Virus record (IMG/VR): IMGVR_UViG_3300028840_001302
Location: 34,342 to 98,341 of that record
Source of the DNA: a virus
Strand: one strand, 5' to 3'
Length of the DNA stretch: 64,000 nucleotides
Shown piece by piece: positions 9,209 through 19,040 of this stretch. The translations under genes were made by a program, and so were the position numbers. The notes beneath the pieces are model-generated. The model did no database searches, was not told where the DNA came from, and was given only the letters and a program-made list of their open reading frames with translations. Position 1 is the first letter of the stretch. Every line of letters starts with the position of its first letter.

Positions 9209-9676
9209 ATGCTTACGAACAAAGGAAGATTACTGTTCGCAAAAATGCTTGCCGGGAATCTCCCGACAGGCGACCCATATTGTGAACTTGGAACAGATGA
9301 TACCCCTCCGGATAGAACCGATGAAGATTTATATGCAGGATACTTTCGGAAGGTTGCTTCCGTTTCTTACGAACATAATATTCTGTATTTTGAATGTCAG
9401 TTTGATGGAAGTGAGGGTACACCTCCCTCCGGAGAAATCCAAGAGGTCGCATTCTTTTGGGATAACGCCGATGGAACTCTTGGGACCGGAGAAATGTTTG
9501 CCCGGATGCTTGTGATTCCGGGAAGACCAAAACCAGCGGGAAGTATTTTCGTGGTGAAGTGGCAAGCTTACATTGGTCAATGTGAATTCCTTGAAACTCC
9601 GGTTGTGCCTCCTGTACCCCCAACGGGCGAAAACAGAATAGGTGAGGCAAGAATCGGTGAAGGTGAAATAGAGTAG
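9209..9676 (+). CDS. Small tail-tip protein with repeated IGE-RIGE ending
   Basis: 155 residues, starting one base after the hub stop. 'MLTNKGRLLFAKML' followed by 'CELGTDDTPPDRTDEDLYA' and 'GEIQEVAFFWDNADGTLGTGEMFARML' is a pattern I know from short phage tail-fibre network proteins in which a first helix is followed by a beta sandwich. The ending GENRIGEARIGEGEIE is a short tandem repeat shared with the ending of the small protein at 1398. It probably connects hub and fibres, inferred from position. No enzymatic motif is visible. Confidence 0.5.
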   Translation: MLTNKGRLLFAKMLAGNLPTGDPYCELGTDDTPPDRTDEDLYAGYFRKVASVSYEHNILYFECQFDGSEGTPPSGEIQEVAFFWDNADGTLGTGEMFARMLVIPGRPKPAGSIFVVKWQAYIGQCEFLETPVVPPVPPTGENRIGEARIGEGEIE

Positions 9677-9686
9677 GGAGCATAAC

Positions 9687-12329
9687 ATGGGATATCCGTG
9701 GGAGACAGGTGATAAAATTATAAAAGAGAGAGCCAATGGTTTTCTCGCCATGCCTGATTTTGTTGAAAGCGGGTTGGACCTTAGTGTTAATGTCGCGGAT
9801 ATAGATGTTGCGGCGGGTTGGGCTTTTGTCGGAGCAAACAGAGTCGAAGTATCAAGTCCCGTTACTGTCCCTATCATTGACAATAATCTTAATTATATCT
9901 ATCTTGAAATCACACAAGTATTCGTTTCGGGGAAATTAAATTCCGTTACAATTAATGGAATATCGGCCTATTCTTCTCCGCAGACTTATGTAGCACCTCA
10001 GTATGGAATACTCATCGGGACGGTACAGAAAACCGGAGGCTCAATAGTTACCGATAGCATTCAGGAAACGAATCGTGGTGTACCCATTAATAAAGGTCAG
10101 GACGTTTCCGATAATGTTTATACCGTGGCTCCGAGAGGTGGTGACTTTGAAAGTTTGGAACGGGCGATTATTGATGTTCCTGCGGATTCAACTTTGCTTC
10201 TCTACGAAGGAGCAAATTATATATTAACACAACAAATGACTATATCTAAAAATTTGAATATAATAGGAATGATGCCCGTTGACCCCCGGCAATGGTTCAA
10301 TCATTTTCATGCTGTTAATATAACAGTATCCTCCGGGGTCTCAATGCCATTATTCACTATAAATTCTGGTGTCGAAGTTTATTTTAAATCTCTTGATATT
10401 AAATGCGATTTGGGACAGATGTTTGATATATCCGGAGGTTGTAAAGTTGTTTTCGACCATTGCTCCCTTCGCGGCACGGATGTAGGTGCTGGTGTTTTTA
10501 TGATTGATTGCCAAGACTCCACTTTTGATTTTCTGGAATCTGTTTTGCTTCCCGATGGAACGGACCCGTGTTCGGGAATGTATTTCTCCGGGACCACTTT
10601 TGCACATCTTAGAGAGGCTACCATTTTCACTGATGGCATAGGTAATATCGGTGTGCTTACTGACTGTCTTGATTTCCGTTCATTACGTTCCGAAATTTTT
10701 GCGTTGGGACCAACGAATGCTTCTGTTGCTCTCCAACAGGACGGGGGAACTTGCACGGTATTCTTTTCAGTGATGTGGAATAATGGTTCGGTGAACCATG
10801 CCGTGCAACTAAATAGCGGAGGTTTTTTCTCGTACAAAAATACTTATACTTCCGCAGCCGGGAATCCGAAGATAATTCAAAATCCGGGACATACTTTCGG
10901 AACGGATAATCTTAGCACTTTTGTAAATGATGGTGCTAATATAATGAATGGTATTATACAATATCTCCGTAATCCTAGTGACGATTTTGAACCTATACGT
11001 TTACTCGATTTAAAATCTCATGTGAAACATGATGTATCTAGTTATAAAACCGTTGGACCGTCCCCGTATGACGACTTTAATGATTTTGAAACGGCGATTC
11101 TTCTAGCGAGTGATGGGGATACACTTTTATGTTTTCCGGGAGCGACATACAATCTTCCTAATCCTTTAACCATTACAAAGAAACTTTATATCGTTGCAGG
11201 AAACACTTATGACCCGCGAGATATAGAAACACCTATTGCAACTTTTCCGTTGGAAATCTCCGTATCGTGTTCTCTCGGTGCGCCGGGAAATATCTTCACT
11301 ATCGGAGCGGGAGGTGCGCTTTATTTTAAAGGGTTCTTTTTTAGTGTGGGCGCACCCCCAACATCTTATTTTGCGGAACTAAATGACCCGGATGCAATGC
11401 TCGTGCTAGACCATAGTTTTATAGCAACAGGAATCGGTAACGGTGGAGTTTTAGGAACTCTCGGAAAGCTAAAACTTTATGAAAGTCGTATGTACGATGA
11501 TGGTCCGGAAGGTTGTATTAATGGAATCGTTCTCGACCTATATATGCTTGAATCTGTTGTGGAGGCCGTTGGTGCTTCTTCTACGGCTATCGTGATGGCT
11601 GATGGGGATGCAGAGATTCATAACAGTCATATCAAGGGTGAAATTGGATACACCCGTGTTGGTTTGGGTGACGATAGTTTCCATAACTCTCATGTGGAGG
11701 GTACGGCACTCGTAGCTTACGGTCTTAACTTTGCGGGTGCATCGGCTTACTTTTATAGCGGAACTTTTCAAGGTACACCGGACGCAGTTCAAATCGCGGC
11801 GGGTACGATTTATTGGGGTGATGCTCACATGATACAAGGAGGACTTTCCCTGTTAGGTGGAATAGTTCTTCCGTTAAGAACCGAACTAGAAGATTTTGAG
11901 TTCGAGCGTGTCGGTGGAGTAACCAGACAAGTTTTCCATACGGTTGCGGAGGCAAGTGGAAATATTGGAGCTTTTCCACGCAAAAATATCGCATCTGGTC
12001 AAACCGCTTCGATGTCCGATATTGCACCGTGGGACTTTGGCAGTATTGCAGCTATTGAGATTATCGTTATTCCTAACAATACTAATGCAACCTTTGATTA
12101 TTCCGTTGATATAGATTTTGCCGCAGATGGACAGGCTTATAATGCAAACTCCAATTCTTCCGGGACTGTGAATTTTAATGCGGTTGCAAACCAGAAACAA
12201 GCGATTGATATTACCAGTTTATTTGCTGGTTTAGCGGCGGGAGATACATACGGAGTCAAGATTACCAATCAGGAAGGAATTGACTTACTCGATGTACTCG
12301 GTATAAGATTCCGTTGGAAGAAAAAATAA
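9687..12329 (+). CDS. Tailspike/tail fibre A with beta-helix repeats
   Basis: 880 residues, ATG with GGGAGCATAAC upstream. Three parts can be seen. Residues 1-135 are an N-terminal attachment domain (contains KERANGFLAMPDFVESGLD) nearly identical in pattern to the next gene. Residues 140-740 contain two copies of a pectate-lyase-like module (starting near 147 'TVAPRGGDFESLERAI' and near 455 'TVGPSPYDDFNDFETAI'), each with a D-P-R motif, followed by right-handed beta-helix style strands. Residues about 770-880 ('APWDFGS...', 'FAGLAAGDTYG', 'LGIRFRWKK') are a C-terminal domain also shared with the next gene, perhaps for trimerisation. It likely binds or degrades a host surface glycan. Confidence 0.75.
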   Translation: MGYPWETGDKIIKERANGFLAMPDFVESGLDLSVNVADIDVAAGWAFVGANRVEVSSPVTVPIIDNNLNYIYLEITQVFVSGKLNSVTINGISAYSSPQTYVAPQYGILIGTVQKTGGSIVTDSIQETNRGVPINKGQDVSDNVYTVAPRGGDFESLERAIIDVPADSTLLLYEGANYILTQQMTISKNLNIIGMMPVDPRQWFNHFHAVNITVSSGVSMPLFTINSGVEVYFKSLDIKCDLGQMFDISGGCKVVFDHCSLRGTDVGAGVFMIDCQDSTFDFLESVLLPDGTDPCSGMYFSGTTFAHLREATIFTDGIGNIGVLTDCLDFRSLRSEIFALGPTNASVALQQDGGTCTVFFSVMWNNGSVNHAVQLNSGGFFSYKNTYTSAAGNPKIIQNPGHTFGTDNLSTFVNDGANIMNGIIQYLRNPSDDFEPIRLLDLKSHVKHDVSSYKTVGPSPYDDFNDFETAILLASDGDTLLCFPGATYNLPNPLTITKKLYIVAGNTYDPRDIETPIATFPLEISVSCSLGAPGNIFTIGAGGALYFKGFFFSVGAPPTSYFAELNDPDAMLVLDHSFIATGIGNGGVLGTLGKLKLYESRMYDDGPEGCINGIVLDLYMLESVVEAVGASSTAIVMADGDAEIHNSHIKGEIGYTRVGLGDDSFHNSHVEGTALVAYGLNFAGASAYFYSGTFQGTPDAVQIAAGTIYWGDAHMIQGGLSLLGGIVLPLRTELEDFEFERVGGVTRQVFHTVAEASGNIGAFPRKNIASGQTASMSDIAPWDFGSIAAIEIIVIPNNTNATFDYSVDIDFAADGQAYNANSNSSGTVNFNAVANQKQAIDITSLFAGLAAGDTYGVKITNQEGIDLLDVLGIRFRWKKK

Positions 12330-12354
12330 AACCTGAGATTAAGGGAGAAATAAA

Positions 12355-15300
12355 ATGGGTAATGGACACGCATGGATTACAGGCGACACAATTATCAAGG
12401 AACGTGCAAACGGTTTCCTTGCTATGCCCGATTTCGTTGAGAGTGGATTGGATTTCTCTCAAAACGGAGATGATATAGATGTCGCTAATGGTATTGCGTA
12501 TGTCGGAGGTCTTCGTGTTCAATACGATACCGGACCAGCGACCATCGTAATCCCGGATGCTCAAACTACGTTCATCTATCTTGAAGTTCAAGCAATTTTA
12601 GCTTCAGGAAAACTTACAGGAGTTAATATTACCGGAATCAATGGGTACGCTTCCGAACAAAGTTTTGTCGCTCCGAATTATGGAATACTTCTCGGAACAG
12701 TTCGGAAGGCATCAGGCACACTCATCAGCGAGAGCATCGAAGAAACGAATCGCGGTGTTCCAGTTGGAAAAGGTTCGGACTTAGGCTCAACACTTCGCAC
12801 CGTTGGAGAAACCGGAGCGGATTATGAATATCTTGAACGTGCGATTCTCGAAGCGAATGATGGCGACACAATTTTGGTTCGGGAAGGTGCGAATTTAATC
12901 ATAACACAAAATATAGTTCTTACGGATAAATCTTTATTCATTGTCGGGGAAAAACCGATTGACCCCCGCCAATGGCAAACTTATATAGCGGGACCAACTA
13001 TCACCGCTCCGAATGTAACAGGAGTTTTATTTAATCTTCAAGGAAGTACAAAACTTTACGTTAAAAATCTGAGCATTGATTATGATGGTCAGCATTTTCT
13101 AAACGGAGTAACGAATGGAGTAATAGATACACATTTGATTCTTGACCATGTGCGTCTCGATGCAAATGATATCGGTGTTGGAAATTACATTATTTCTTGT
13201 GCGGGAAGTGCCGATATTATGGAAAGTTTTATTTCCGCGAATTTTACGTCTGTAGGCGGGAGTGGTATTGAAGTTAATGACGCATCTTACGCGGAAGTAC
13301 ATATCCGGGAGAGTACCGTTTATGCACGGGGTTTAGGTGCTTATGCCCTGCGTGTTGTCAATACCCCGGCGACCAGAGTGGTACGTTCAGAATTATACAT
13401 GGATAGTACGGATGATACCAGCGCAGCAATGAGAATGGATAACGGGGGTATGTTCGGATTCCAAAGTGTTTTTTGGGGGGCTAGTGGAAGGTGTATATAT
13501 CAGACAGGCGGGAGTATCGGTGCTATGGATTTATGTATCCTGTACTCAAGTGATATTTGCATCGAACAAATAGCCGGGAGTATAGGTGTAACCGCTCACA
13601 ATTCACTAATCGGTAATAACAATCCGAATACTATAGGAGGCACTCTCACCGAACTCCGTATTCCCGTGGATTCGTGGGAAGGCGCGAGAATAGCCGATGC
13701 AGGAGGTGGGGGAGGTCCGACTTCAAGCAATACGATTATCGTTGCCCCTTCAGGCGGGGACTTCCCGGATTTATACTCCGCGATAGTTGCGGCATCTAAT
13801 TTCGATACAATCGTTTGTTATCGTGGCGCAGACCTTTTAATACCGACAACGGTATTACTCGATACTATAAATATACGCATAGTTACGGAACGCCAACCTC
13901 ACGACCCGCGAAATCAATTACTACCGTCCGGCACTCCGATGATTATTACATACGGTGGTACTCCGGGAACAAATATGTTCGAGTTCCGGAATGGAGGTGG
14001 AGTAGAATTTAATGATTTCAGATTCACTTATGATTTCGGTCCTACTTGTATGTGTACCGGAGGTGGTCTTGCGAAATTTCACCATTGCCAATTTTATATT
14101 GACAACGGAGGTGCGCCACTTGCGGCTGTAATAGAAAGTGTCGCAACTTTCAGCACGGATATAAACTATTTCGAGTTCATTGACTGTGATGTGCAACTCG
14201 TAGCGGGTGTCGAAAGATTTATGCGTACAAATGCTCCGAGTTCGGATACGAATATCGGAGTGGTTAATACACAGATGTATATGCCCGACTTCACCACGCT
14301 TGCAATAGGGTTTGAATTATGGGGTGGTGGTCGGTGTCGTTTTGATGGATTGAGTATTCTTTCATTCGGCGGCGGTATTTCGATACAAGACCCCGACAAT
14401 CCATTAACTATCGAGTTTACAAAAGATAACTACATCTATGGGGAAAGCTTATTCGCGCTAGATGCACAAGCTTTTACTAATCCGGTTAATATCGGCGCGT
14501 TTGGGCTTATTTGCTATTCTCCCGGAGGTGTCGATATAAATGCAAACGGTCCCACTGTGAATTTCAGTTGGGGTGAAGTGCATTGTCTAGGAACCGGATA
14601 TTCTATTTCAAATCTTTCCAGACTCAGAAGCCCAATACAGGATGAAGAATACGCCACGATGGGTTCGATTGCCGCGAAGATTCCTGAAAGCGGTCAAGCT
14701 CAACAAGTAATTAAAGTAGGACCGACTCCCACGGCATTTGATTTTACGGACCTAGATACGGCATTGCTTATAGCATCCGGTAGTCCGGGTGATTGGACCA
14801 TTCTTTGTTGGCCCGGAGCGGATTATAATATTTACTCGAATCACTCTTGGAGCAACAAGAAAATAGAAATCGTATCTGCACATCAAACGGTTGACGGTAG
14901 AGAACAGCGAAATATCTTCTTCAGCGATATAGCAATTACCTCTTCCGTTTTGGTTGACACACCTTTGTTTACCGTTGACGGAAACGGCACAGATGCGGGA
15001 TTGCATCTGAGAGGAGTGCAAGTAACACATAATCTAGGACCGCTTTTCTATTCAACAGGTGGAGCGGGTCTGATGATTGATAACTGCAAGATACTCTGCA
15101 CTTATGGCGGCGGTTCACCTCCTACTTATTTCCAGACGGATAATACCGGGACAACCGATATTACGACAATTCAAGTTTACAATACATTTATGATTCTTAC
15201 TAACGTAGGGAGATTGGTACACGCTCCATTATCATTGCTCAATGCTGTCAGATGTACTTTCTATGATAGCTTTATTTTCTGTACGCCGACTTCGCCTATT

Positions 15301-17043
15301 ACTATGTTTGAATCGCAGCACCCGCAATTTGAACTTTTCTCTTTTGCATCTCTGTTTGCGTCTGATAATACCAGTTCCATTTTCCTCTTGCTCGATGATG
15401 GGCTTGTCAACATGAGTGCTGGTAGTTATGTTGATGTTGATGGCGGCGGTATATTTCAAACTGGTGGTACGGTTGAAGCAAGAAGTTTGGATATATGGTC
15501 CGTTCTGCCTCAAGATGCTCTACAAATCACCGGAGGAGTTTTTAATTGGGGAGAAGTTAACGTACTCGGAGGTGGTATCACCGATTTCGGAGTGATTCAA
15601 AGATACCGGGAAACAACACAAACCTATGAGTTTGCCACAATACAGAGAGCGCAAGGTTACAGCCCGTTTAGGAATATGGGGCTTCAGACTGTAACAGTAG
15701 GTCCAAATCCTAACGCTTTTGATTATACATCTCTCGGACAAGCTTTAATAAACGTAATAGCGTTCCCCGGTGATTGGGATATCCTCTGCTTCCCTGAAGC
15801 GGATTATACTCTTGATTATTTGACATGGGGACAATTCATACTCTCTAGTAAGCGGGTTCGGATTATTAATGCAACCGGGGCAATAGAGCCTAGAACTTTT
15901 CTACCGACAACCTACATGCCGATACAAATAACTTGCTCGAACTTTCCGGGAGGAGCGTTAGGTTTTGTATTCGGACTCAGCCTTGACGGTATTCTGGAAA
16001 TGCACGGGTTTTATTTTGATGAACAATCCGCTTTGTCCGATTATTATGCTTTCGAGCTTACCGCTTCTACCGCTAGACTTCACTTTGACAGATGCTTTGT
16101 GCAGGGGCATAGTGGGTTGGGGGGTCTTATTCATATTGCTTCTCCGGGGGGAGGAAGGGTGAGAATCTCTCACTCACAACTCTCGGACTTAGATGCTCCT
16201 GTGGCAACCGCTATTCATGCGGAAGAAGGAAGTATTCTTATAGAGGATTCCAAAATATTTGCGCTTGAATACTGCGTACTCGCCAATGGTTCCGAACTCA
16301 CTCATTTTGAGCTTCTCCGTAGCCATGCGGAATCAGATTCAACCGGGACTTCTGTTTTGGAAATCCTTCAGGGAGTCACTTACGATGCAAGGATAGAATA
16401 CTCTTATGTCAGAGGTAATGGTGCGGGTTGCACAGCACTTTTCGCAAATGGACCGGGAGACTTCAGGCTCCTATCTTCAAAATTCTATGCCCTCACCGCA
16501 GCAATCTTCAACAATGCAAATAATATCTATATTGACCAAGCAAGCGAAATGATTAATGGGACCATCGTTGGTCCCGCTCCGCTCAGATGGAGAACACCTT
16601 CCCAAGATTGGGAAACGGTTTCGCATCAGGAAGTTACCAAGCATCATTTCGAGCCAGTAGTTGACCCGGACGGTCAGACCGGAAAACATACTCGTAAAAA
16701 TCTCCCGGCAACCACGGGGGTAGGATATGTTGAAGGTTTTGCTCCGTGGGATTTGGGTAGCGCAACCATAATCGAAGCTGTTATAATTGCTCAAGCTACC
16801 AACTTGAACTTCGACTATGATGCGAATTTGGAGTATGCCGGAGATGGACAACTTTATAATCTTAATGCGGTAACTCTTGGCGGGTCTGTTTATAGTACGA
16901 CACTAAATAATATACATTATCTTGACGTTACCCCGATGTTTGCAGGAATCGCAGCCGATGAGATGTATGGTTTCGAGTTCCTAAATATTGATGCAACGGA
17001 CGCAGTTTACTTTGTAGGTCTGCGTTTCAGGTATAGACAATAA
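12355..17043 (+). CDS. Tailspike/tail fibre B, enlarged paralogue with four beta-helix modules
   Basis: 1562 residues, ATG with GGGAGAAATAAA upstream. It shares the N-terminal attachment domain (ERANGFLAMPDFVESGLDF) and the C-terminal domain ('APWDLGS', 'MFAGIAADEMYG', 'VGLRFRYRQ') with tailspike A. Between them are four modules beginning 'TVGETGADYEYLERAI', 'IVAPSGGDFPDLYSAI', 'KVGPTPTAFDFTDLDTAL' and 'TVGPNPNAFDYTSLGQAL', each with a 'D-T-I-L-x-x-x-G-A-D/N' strand and then a long Gly/Ser/Asn-rich beta-helix run. Growth by internal duplication of the module is the simplest explanation. It probably recognises a second receptor or builds a branched spike with A through the shared N-domain. Confidence 0.75.
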   Translation: MGNGHAWITGDTIIKERANGFLAMPDFVESGLDFSQNGDDIDVANGIAYVGGLRVQYDTGPATIVIPDAQTTFIYLEVQAILASGKLTGVNITGINGYASEQSFVAPNYGILLGTVRKASGTLISESIEETNRGVPVGKGSDLGSTLRTVGETGADYEYLERAILEANDGDTILVREGANLIITQNIVLTDKSLFIVGEKPIDPRQWQTYIAGPTITAPNVTGVLFNLQGSTKLYVKNLSIDYDGQHFLNGVTNGVIDTHLILDHVRLDANDIGVGNYIISCAGSADIMESFISANFTSVGGSGIEVNDASYAEVHIRESTVYARGLGAYALRVVNTPATRVVRSELYMDSTDDTSAAMRMDNGGMFGFQSVFWGASGRCIYQTGGSIGAMDLCILYSSDICIEQIAGSIGVTAHNSLIGNNNPNTIGGTLTELRIPVDSWEGARIADAGGGGGPTSSNTIIVAPSGGDFPDLYSAIVAASNFDTIVCYRGADLLIPTTVLLDTINIRIVTERQPHDPRNQLLPSGTPMIITYGGTPGTNMFEFRNGGGVEFNDFRFTYDFGPTCMCTGGGLAKFHHCQFYIDNGGAPLAAVIESVATFSTDINYFEFIDCDVQLVAGVERFMRTNAPSSDTNIGVVNTQMYMPDFTTLAIGFELWGGGRCRFDGLSILSFGGGISIQDPDNPLTIEFTKDNYIYGESLFALDAQAFTNPVNIGAFGLICYSPGGVDINANGPTVNFSWGEVHCLGTGYSISNLSRLRSPIQDEEYATMGSIAAKIPESGQAQQVIKVGPTPTAFDFTDLDTALLIASGSPGDWTILCWPGADYNIYSNHSWSNKKIEIVSAHQTVDGREQRNIFFSDIAITSSVLVDTPLFTVDGNGTDAGLHLRGVQVTHNLGPLFYSTGGAGLMIDNCKILCTYGGGSPPTYFQTDNTGTTDITTIQVYNTFMILTNVGRLVHAPLSLLNAVRCTFYDSFIFCTPTSPITMFESQHPQFELFSFASLFASDNTSSIFLLLDDGLVNMSAGSYVDVDGGGIFQTGGTVEARSLDIWSVLPQDALQITGGVFNWGEVNVLGGGITDFGVIQRYRETTQTYEFATIQRAQGYSPFRNMGLQTVTVGPNPNAFDYTSLGQALINVIAFPGDWDILCFPEADYTLDYLTWGQFILSSKRVRIINATGAIEPRTFLPTTYMPIQITCSNFPGGALGFVFGLSLDGILEMHGFYFDEQSALSDYYAFELTASTARLHFDRCFVQGHSGLGGLIHIASPGGGRVRISHSQLSDLDAPVATAIHAEEGSILIEDSKIFALEYCVLANGSELTHFELLRSHAESDSTGTSVLEILQGVTYDARIEYSYVRGNGAGCTALFANGPGDFRLLSSKFYALTAAIFNNANNIYIDQASEMINGTIVGPAPLRWRTPSQDWETVSHQEVTKHHFEPVVDPDGQTGKHTRKNLPATTGVGYVEGFAPWDLGSATIIEAVIIAQATNLNFDYDANLEYAGDGQLYNLNAVTLGGSVYSTTLNNIHYLDVTPMFAGIAADEMYGFEFLNIDATDAVYFVGLRFRYRQ

Positions 17044-17079
17044 CTGTAACCCAAAAAATCTTTTGAAAGGAGAAAAATC

Positions 17080-17316
17080 ATGGGTGCATACGATGAATTA
17101 ACTGAAACCGAAGTAACCAAACATGCGGCACAGCTTCGTAACGCGAGACAAAAGGTTCTCGAAGCGAAGGCGGCAATAGTTCGTTTGGAAAATCACCGCA
17201 CAAATATGGCTGATACCGATATTTTCGGTGACGACCAGACAGCGGTTGATGCAGAGGTCGCAAAGTTCGCGGCTATCAAGACCGCAATCGAGTCAAATGA
17301 ACCTACAACTTCTTAA
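17080..17316 (+). CDS. Small helical hypothetical protein
   Basis: 78 residues, ATG with GAAAGGAGAAAAATC upstream. Almost wholly alpha-helical and charged ('TKHAAQLRNARQKVLEAKAAIVRLENH') with no transmembrane segment and no known motif. It lies between the tailspikes and the probable lysis cluster. It could be a spike chaperone or a small virion protein; nothing in the sequence decides. The repeat ATTAAGGTTTATTTG appears 54 bp after its stop. Confidence 0.6.
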   Translation: MGAYDELTETEVTKHAAQLRNARQKVLEAKAAIVRLENHRTNMADTDIFGDDQTAVDAEVAKFAAIKTAIESNEPTTS

Positions 17317-17419
17317 TTAAGGTTTATACGGCAAATCGTATATGCGTTAATCGGAACACTTTTGAGGTTATTAAGGTTTATTTGCCTATTCTTAAAGACA
17401 CCTTTAGGGGAGTAGCCAG

Positions 17420-17713
17420 ATGGATTTTGTTACAATCTTCAAAACTTTCGGGCCTTCCGTTGGTTTCCTTATTGTCACTCTGATTATACTTAATCAGTTG
17501 TGGAAATATTTTCAAAAAAGGGAGGATAAACACACCGAAGCTCTGAAGGAACAGGAAGTGAGATATCAAACAGCAATAGACCGTCTGGTGGATGAGAAAA
17601 AGGAACTGGAAAAAGAGAACCGCGAACTCTACCAGAAAAATATCGACATTGCTCTGAAATCTCAGGAAGCACTCGGCAAAGTATTACCCTATCTCAGAGA
17701 CAGGGAGAATTAA
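17420..17713 (+). CDS. BhlA/UviB-like holin or membrane protein
   Basis: 97 residues. ATG 17420 has AGGGGAG upstream. Residues about 9-27 form one transmembrane helix ('PSVGFLIVTLIILNQLW'), followed by 'KYFQKREDKH' and a long charged coiled coil. This layout (short N-terminus, one TM, basic junction, coiled coil, under 100 residues) is that of the BhlA/UviB holin-like family. It starts a run of four closely spaced genes encoding membrane or envelope proteins, which suggests a lysis cassette. No endolysin is in this cassette, so the holin label remains tentative. Confidence 0.5.
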   Translation: MDFVTIFKTFGPSVGFLIVTLIILNQLWKYFQKREDKHTEALKEQEVRYQTAIDRLVDEKKELEKENRELYQKNIDIALKSQEALGKVLPYLRDREN

Positions 17714-17714
17714 A

Positions 17715-18197
17715 ATGCTACCGAAAGAAAAACATCCTAATCCGGAACTGAAGGAAAAAGCGGAACAGGCAATGCGCGAACTCGATTTAACCCAAAGCTT
17801 GATTTCAGATGAAATCGAGAAGAAGGAAAAAACGGGTAAGCGATTTTGTCTTCCGAAACGACCCGTGATTCTCTTCATCGAAGACGAAGCTTTCAGGAAA
17901 CAGATAGCCAGTTACTTCGTTGAAAATGAATTTGATGTTACGGAGGTCGAAAATCCCGGCGCGGTTCAGGACATGCTTATGAAAATTGGTGAATCATCTC
18001 CATTGGTTCTCGATTTTCGCAGCTTCCAAGAGTACGAGCCAACGATGAACGGACATACGCGCTCATGCGTGTTATTCTCTAAAGAGGAAGCGGAGAACAC
18101 GGAGAATCTTCTTCGTGTAAAAAACAAAAGCCTGTTTTTCTTCGCATCACCTTTGGATGTTCGTGCGCTTGTTACTCTCGTGAAGTGCGCGTTGTAA
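17715..18197 (+). CDS. CheY-like pseudo-receiver domain protein
   Basis: 160 residues, starting one base after the previous stop. Residues 1-48 are helical and charged. Residues 49-160 follow the response-regulator receiver fold: 'PVILFIEDEAFRKQIASYF' (beta1 with acid pair E56/D57, then alpha1), 'FDVTEVENPGAVQDML', 'SPLVLDF' (D100 at the phospho-acceptor position), 'SCVLFSKEE' (S122 at the CheY Thr87 position) and 'FFFASPLDVRALVTLVKCAL' (S145-P146 where receivers have Lys-Pro). The conserved lysine is missing, so it is probably a phosphorylation-dead or atypical receiver. No output domain. Inferred role: binding a host histidine kinase or partner protein; unusual in a lysis region. Confidence 0.55.
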   Translation: MLPKEKHPNPELKEKAEQAMRELDLTQSLISDEIEKKEKTGKRFCLPKRPVILFIEDEAFRKQIASYFVENEFDVTEVENPGAVQDMLMKIGESSPLVLDFRSFQEYEPTMNGHTRSCVLFSKEEAENTENLLRVKNKSLFFFASPLDVRALVTLVKCAL

Positions 18198-18270
18198 AAT
18201 CACGAGACCGTTCTGAAGGACGAGTCACAAAATATTTCTAACGAGACCCTATTTTCGGAAGGAGCGTAAC

Positions 18271-18741
18271 ATGAAAAATCTTTTTATCGCATTGATTTCG
18301 GCGTTACTCTTATTCGGACTGACGGGATGCAAAGTTCCCGGAAGTGTAATCACAGGCATTGATAATCTTGCGACCAAAGCGGAGTCCGGGGAAACCCAAC
18401 TGAAGGAAATCGAACAGGTCGTGAGACCTCTACTCGCGGCAACCATGCAGGAGAGTCAGGCACAAATTAAGACACTCGATGAGCAGATTGCCAAAGAGGA
18501 AGACCCTATTAAAAAGAAAGGGCTAGAATCAACTAAATCGGACTTCGAGAAGATTGTGAAAAATTGTACGAAGGCCGGGGAATATCTCGATAAGCTCTTG
18601 AAGGATATACCTAAAATTACCCGAAATTTGAAGCAAGCGTCCAAAACGCTAAAAGCGTTTAACGGCCTCTCAGACGCATTGAAACCAGAAGAGCAACCGG
18701 AAACACCAAAACCCGGAGAAAACGTCTCTGAGACCCCTTAA
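18271..18741 (+). CDS. Putative lipoprotein (possible outer-membrane spanin-like)
   Basis: 156 residues, ATG with CGGAAGGAGCG upstream. A signal peptide (residues 1-19, hydrophobic core IALISALLLFGL) ends in the lipobox L-T-G-C20, so the mature protein should be lipidated. The mature part is an alpha-helical coiled coil with a Pro/Glu-rich tail. A lipoprotein in a phage lysis cluster suggests an o-spanin, but it is much longer than a typical Rz1, so a superinfection-exclusion or virion lipoprotein is also possible. Two ACGAGACC octamers occur in the gap before it (18202 and 18241). Confidence 0.55.
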   Translation: MKNLFIALISALLLFGLTGCKVPGSVITGIDNLATKAESGETQLKEIEQVVRPLLAATMQESQAQIKTLDEQIAKEEDPIKKKGLESTKSDFEKIVKNCTKAGEYLDKLLKDIPKITRNLKQASKTLKAFNGLSDALKPEEQPETPKPGENVSETP

Positions 18742-18773
18742 ATCGTCCAGAACAGGCCATTATGAGGTGATGT

Positions 18774-19040
18774 ATGAGCGAAAAACTCGATGAGGTGAAA
18801 ACCCTAGCAAATACCCTCCGGAAAAACCTGTCAAAACGACAGAGGGAGGCTCTTGCGGATTACTTCAAGAGCTTCGTTACATCCGAGTCCAGTGATGAGA
18901 TTGACGAGAACCTAGACCCTCTTGATAAGGATTATCTCGCAATGAAGCGGGATGAAGACGCGCTCCGGAAACGGAACGAAGCGGTCAAGGTACTTAAGCA
19001 ATTAGGTGAGAAAGCATTACTCTTGGCACTCAAGATATAA
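18774..19040 (+). CDS. Small helical hypothetical protein
   Basis: 88 residues, ATG with a TGAGGTG site. Contains 'NTLRKNLSKRQREALADYFKSF' and a second amphipathic helix; no signal, no transmembrane segment, no motif that I recognise. Its TAA overlaps a short ATG of the next frame, so it is probably translationally coupled to the membrane protein that follows. The cluster suggests a role in lysis or envelope interaction. Confidence 0.6.
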   Translation: MSEKLDEVKTLANTLRKNLSKRQREALADYFKSFVTSESSDEIDENLDPLDKDYLAMKRDEDALRKRNEAVKVLKQLGEKALLLALKI

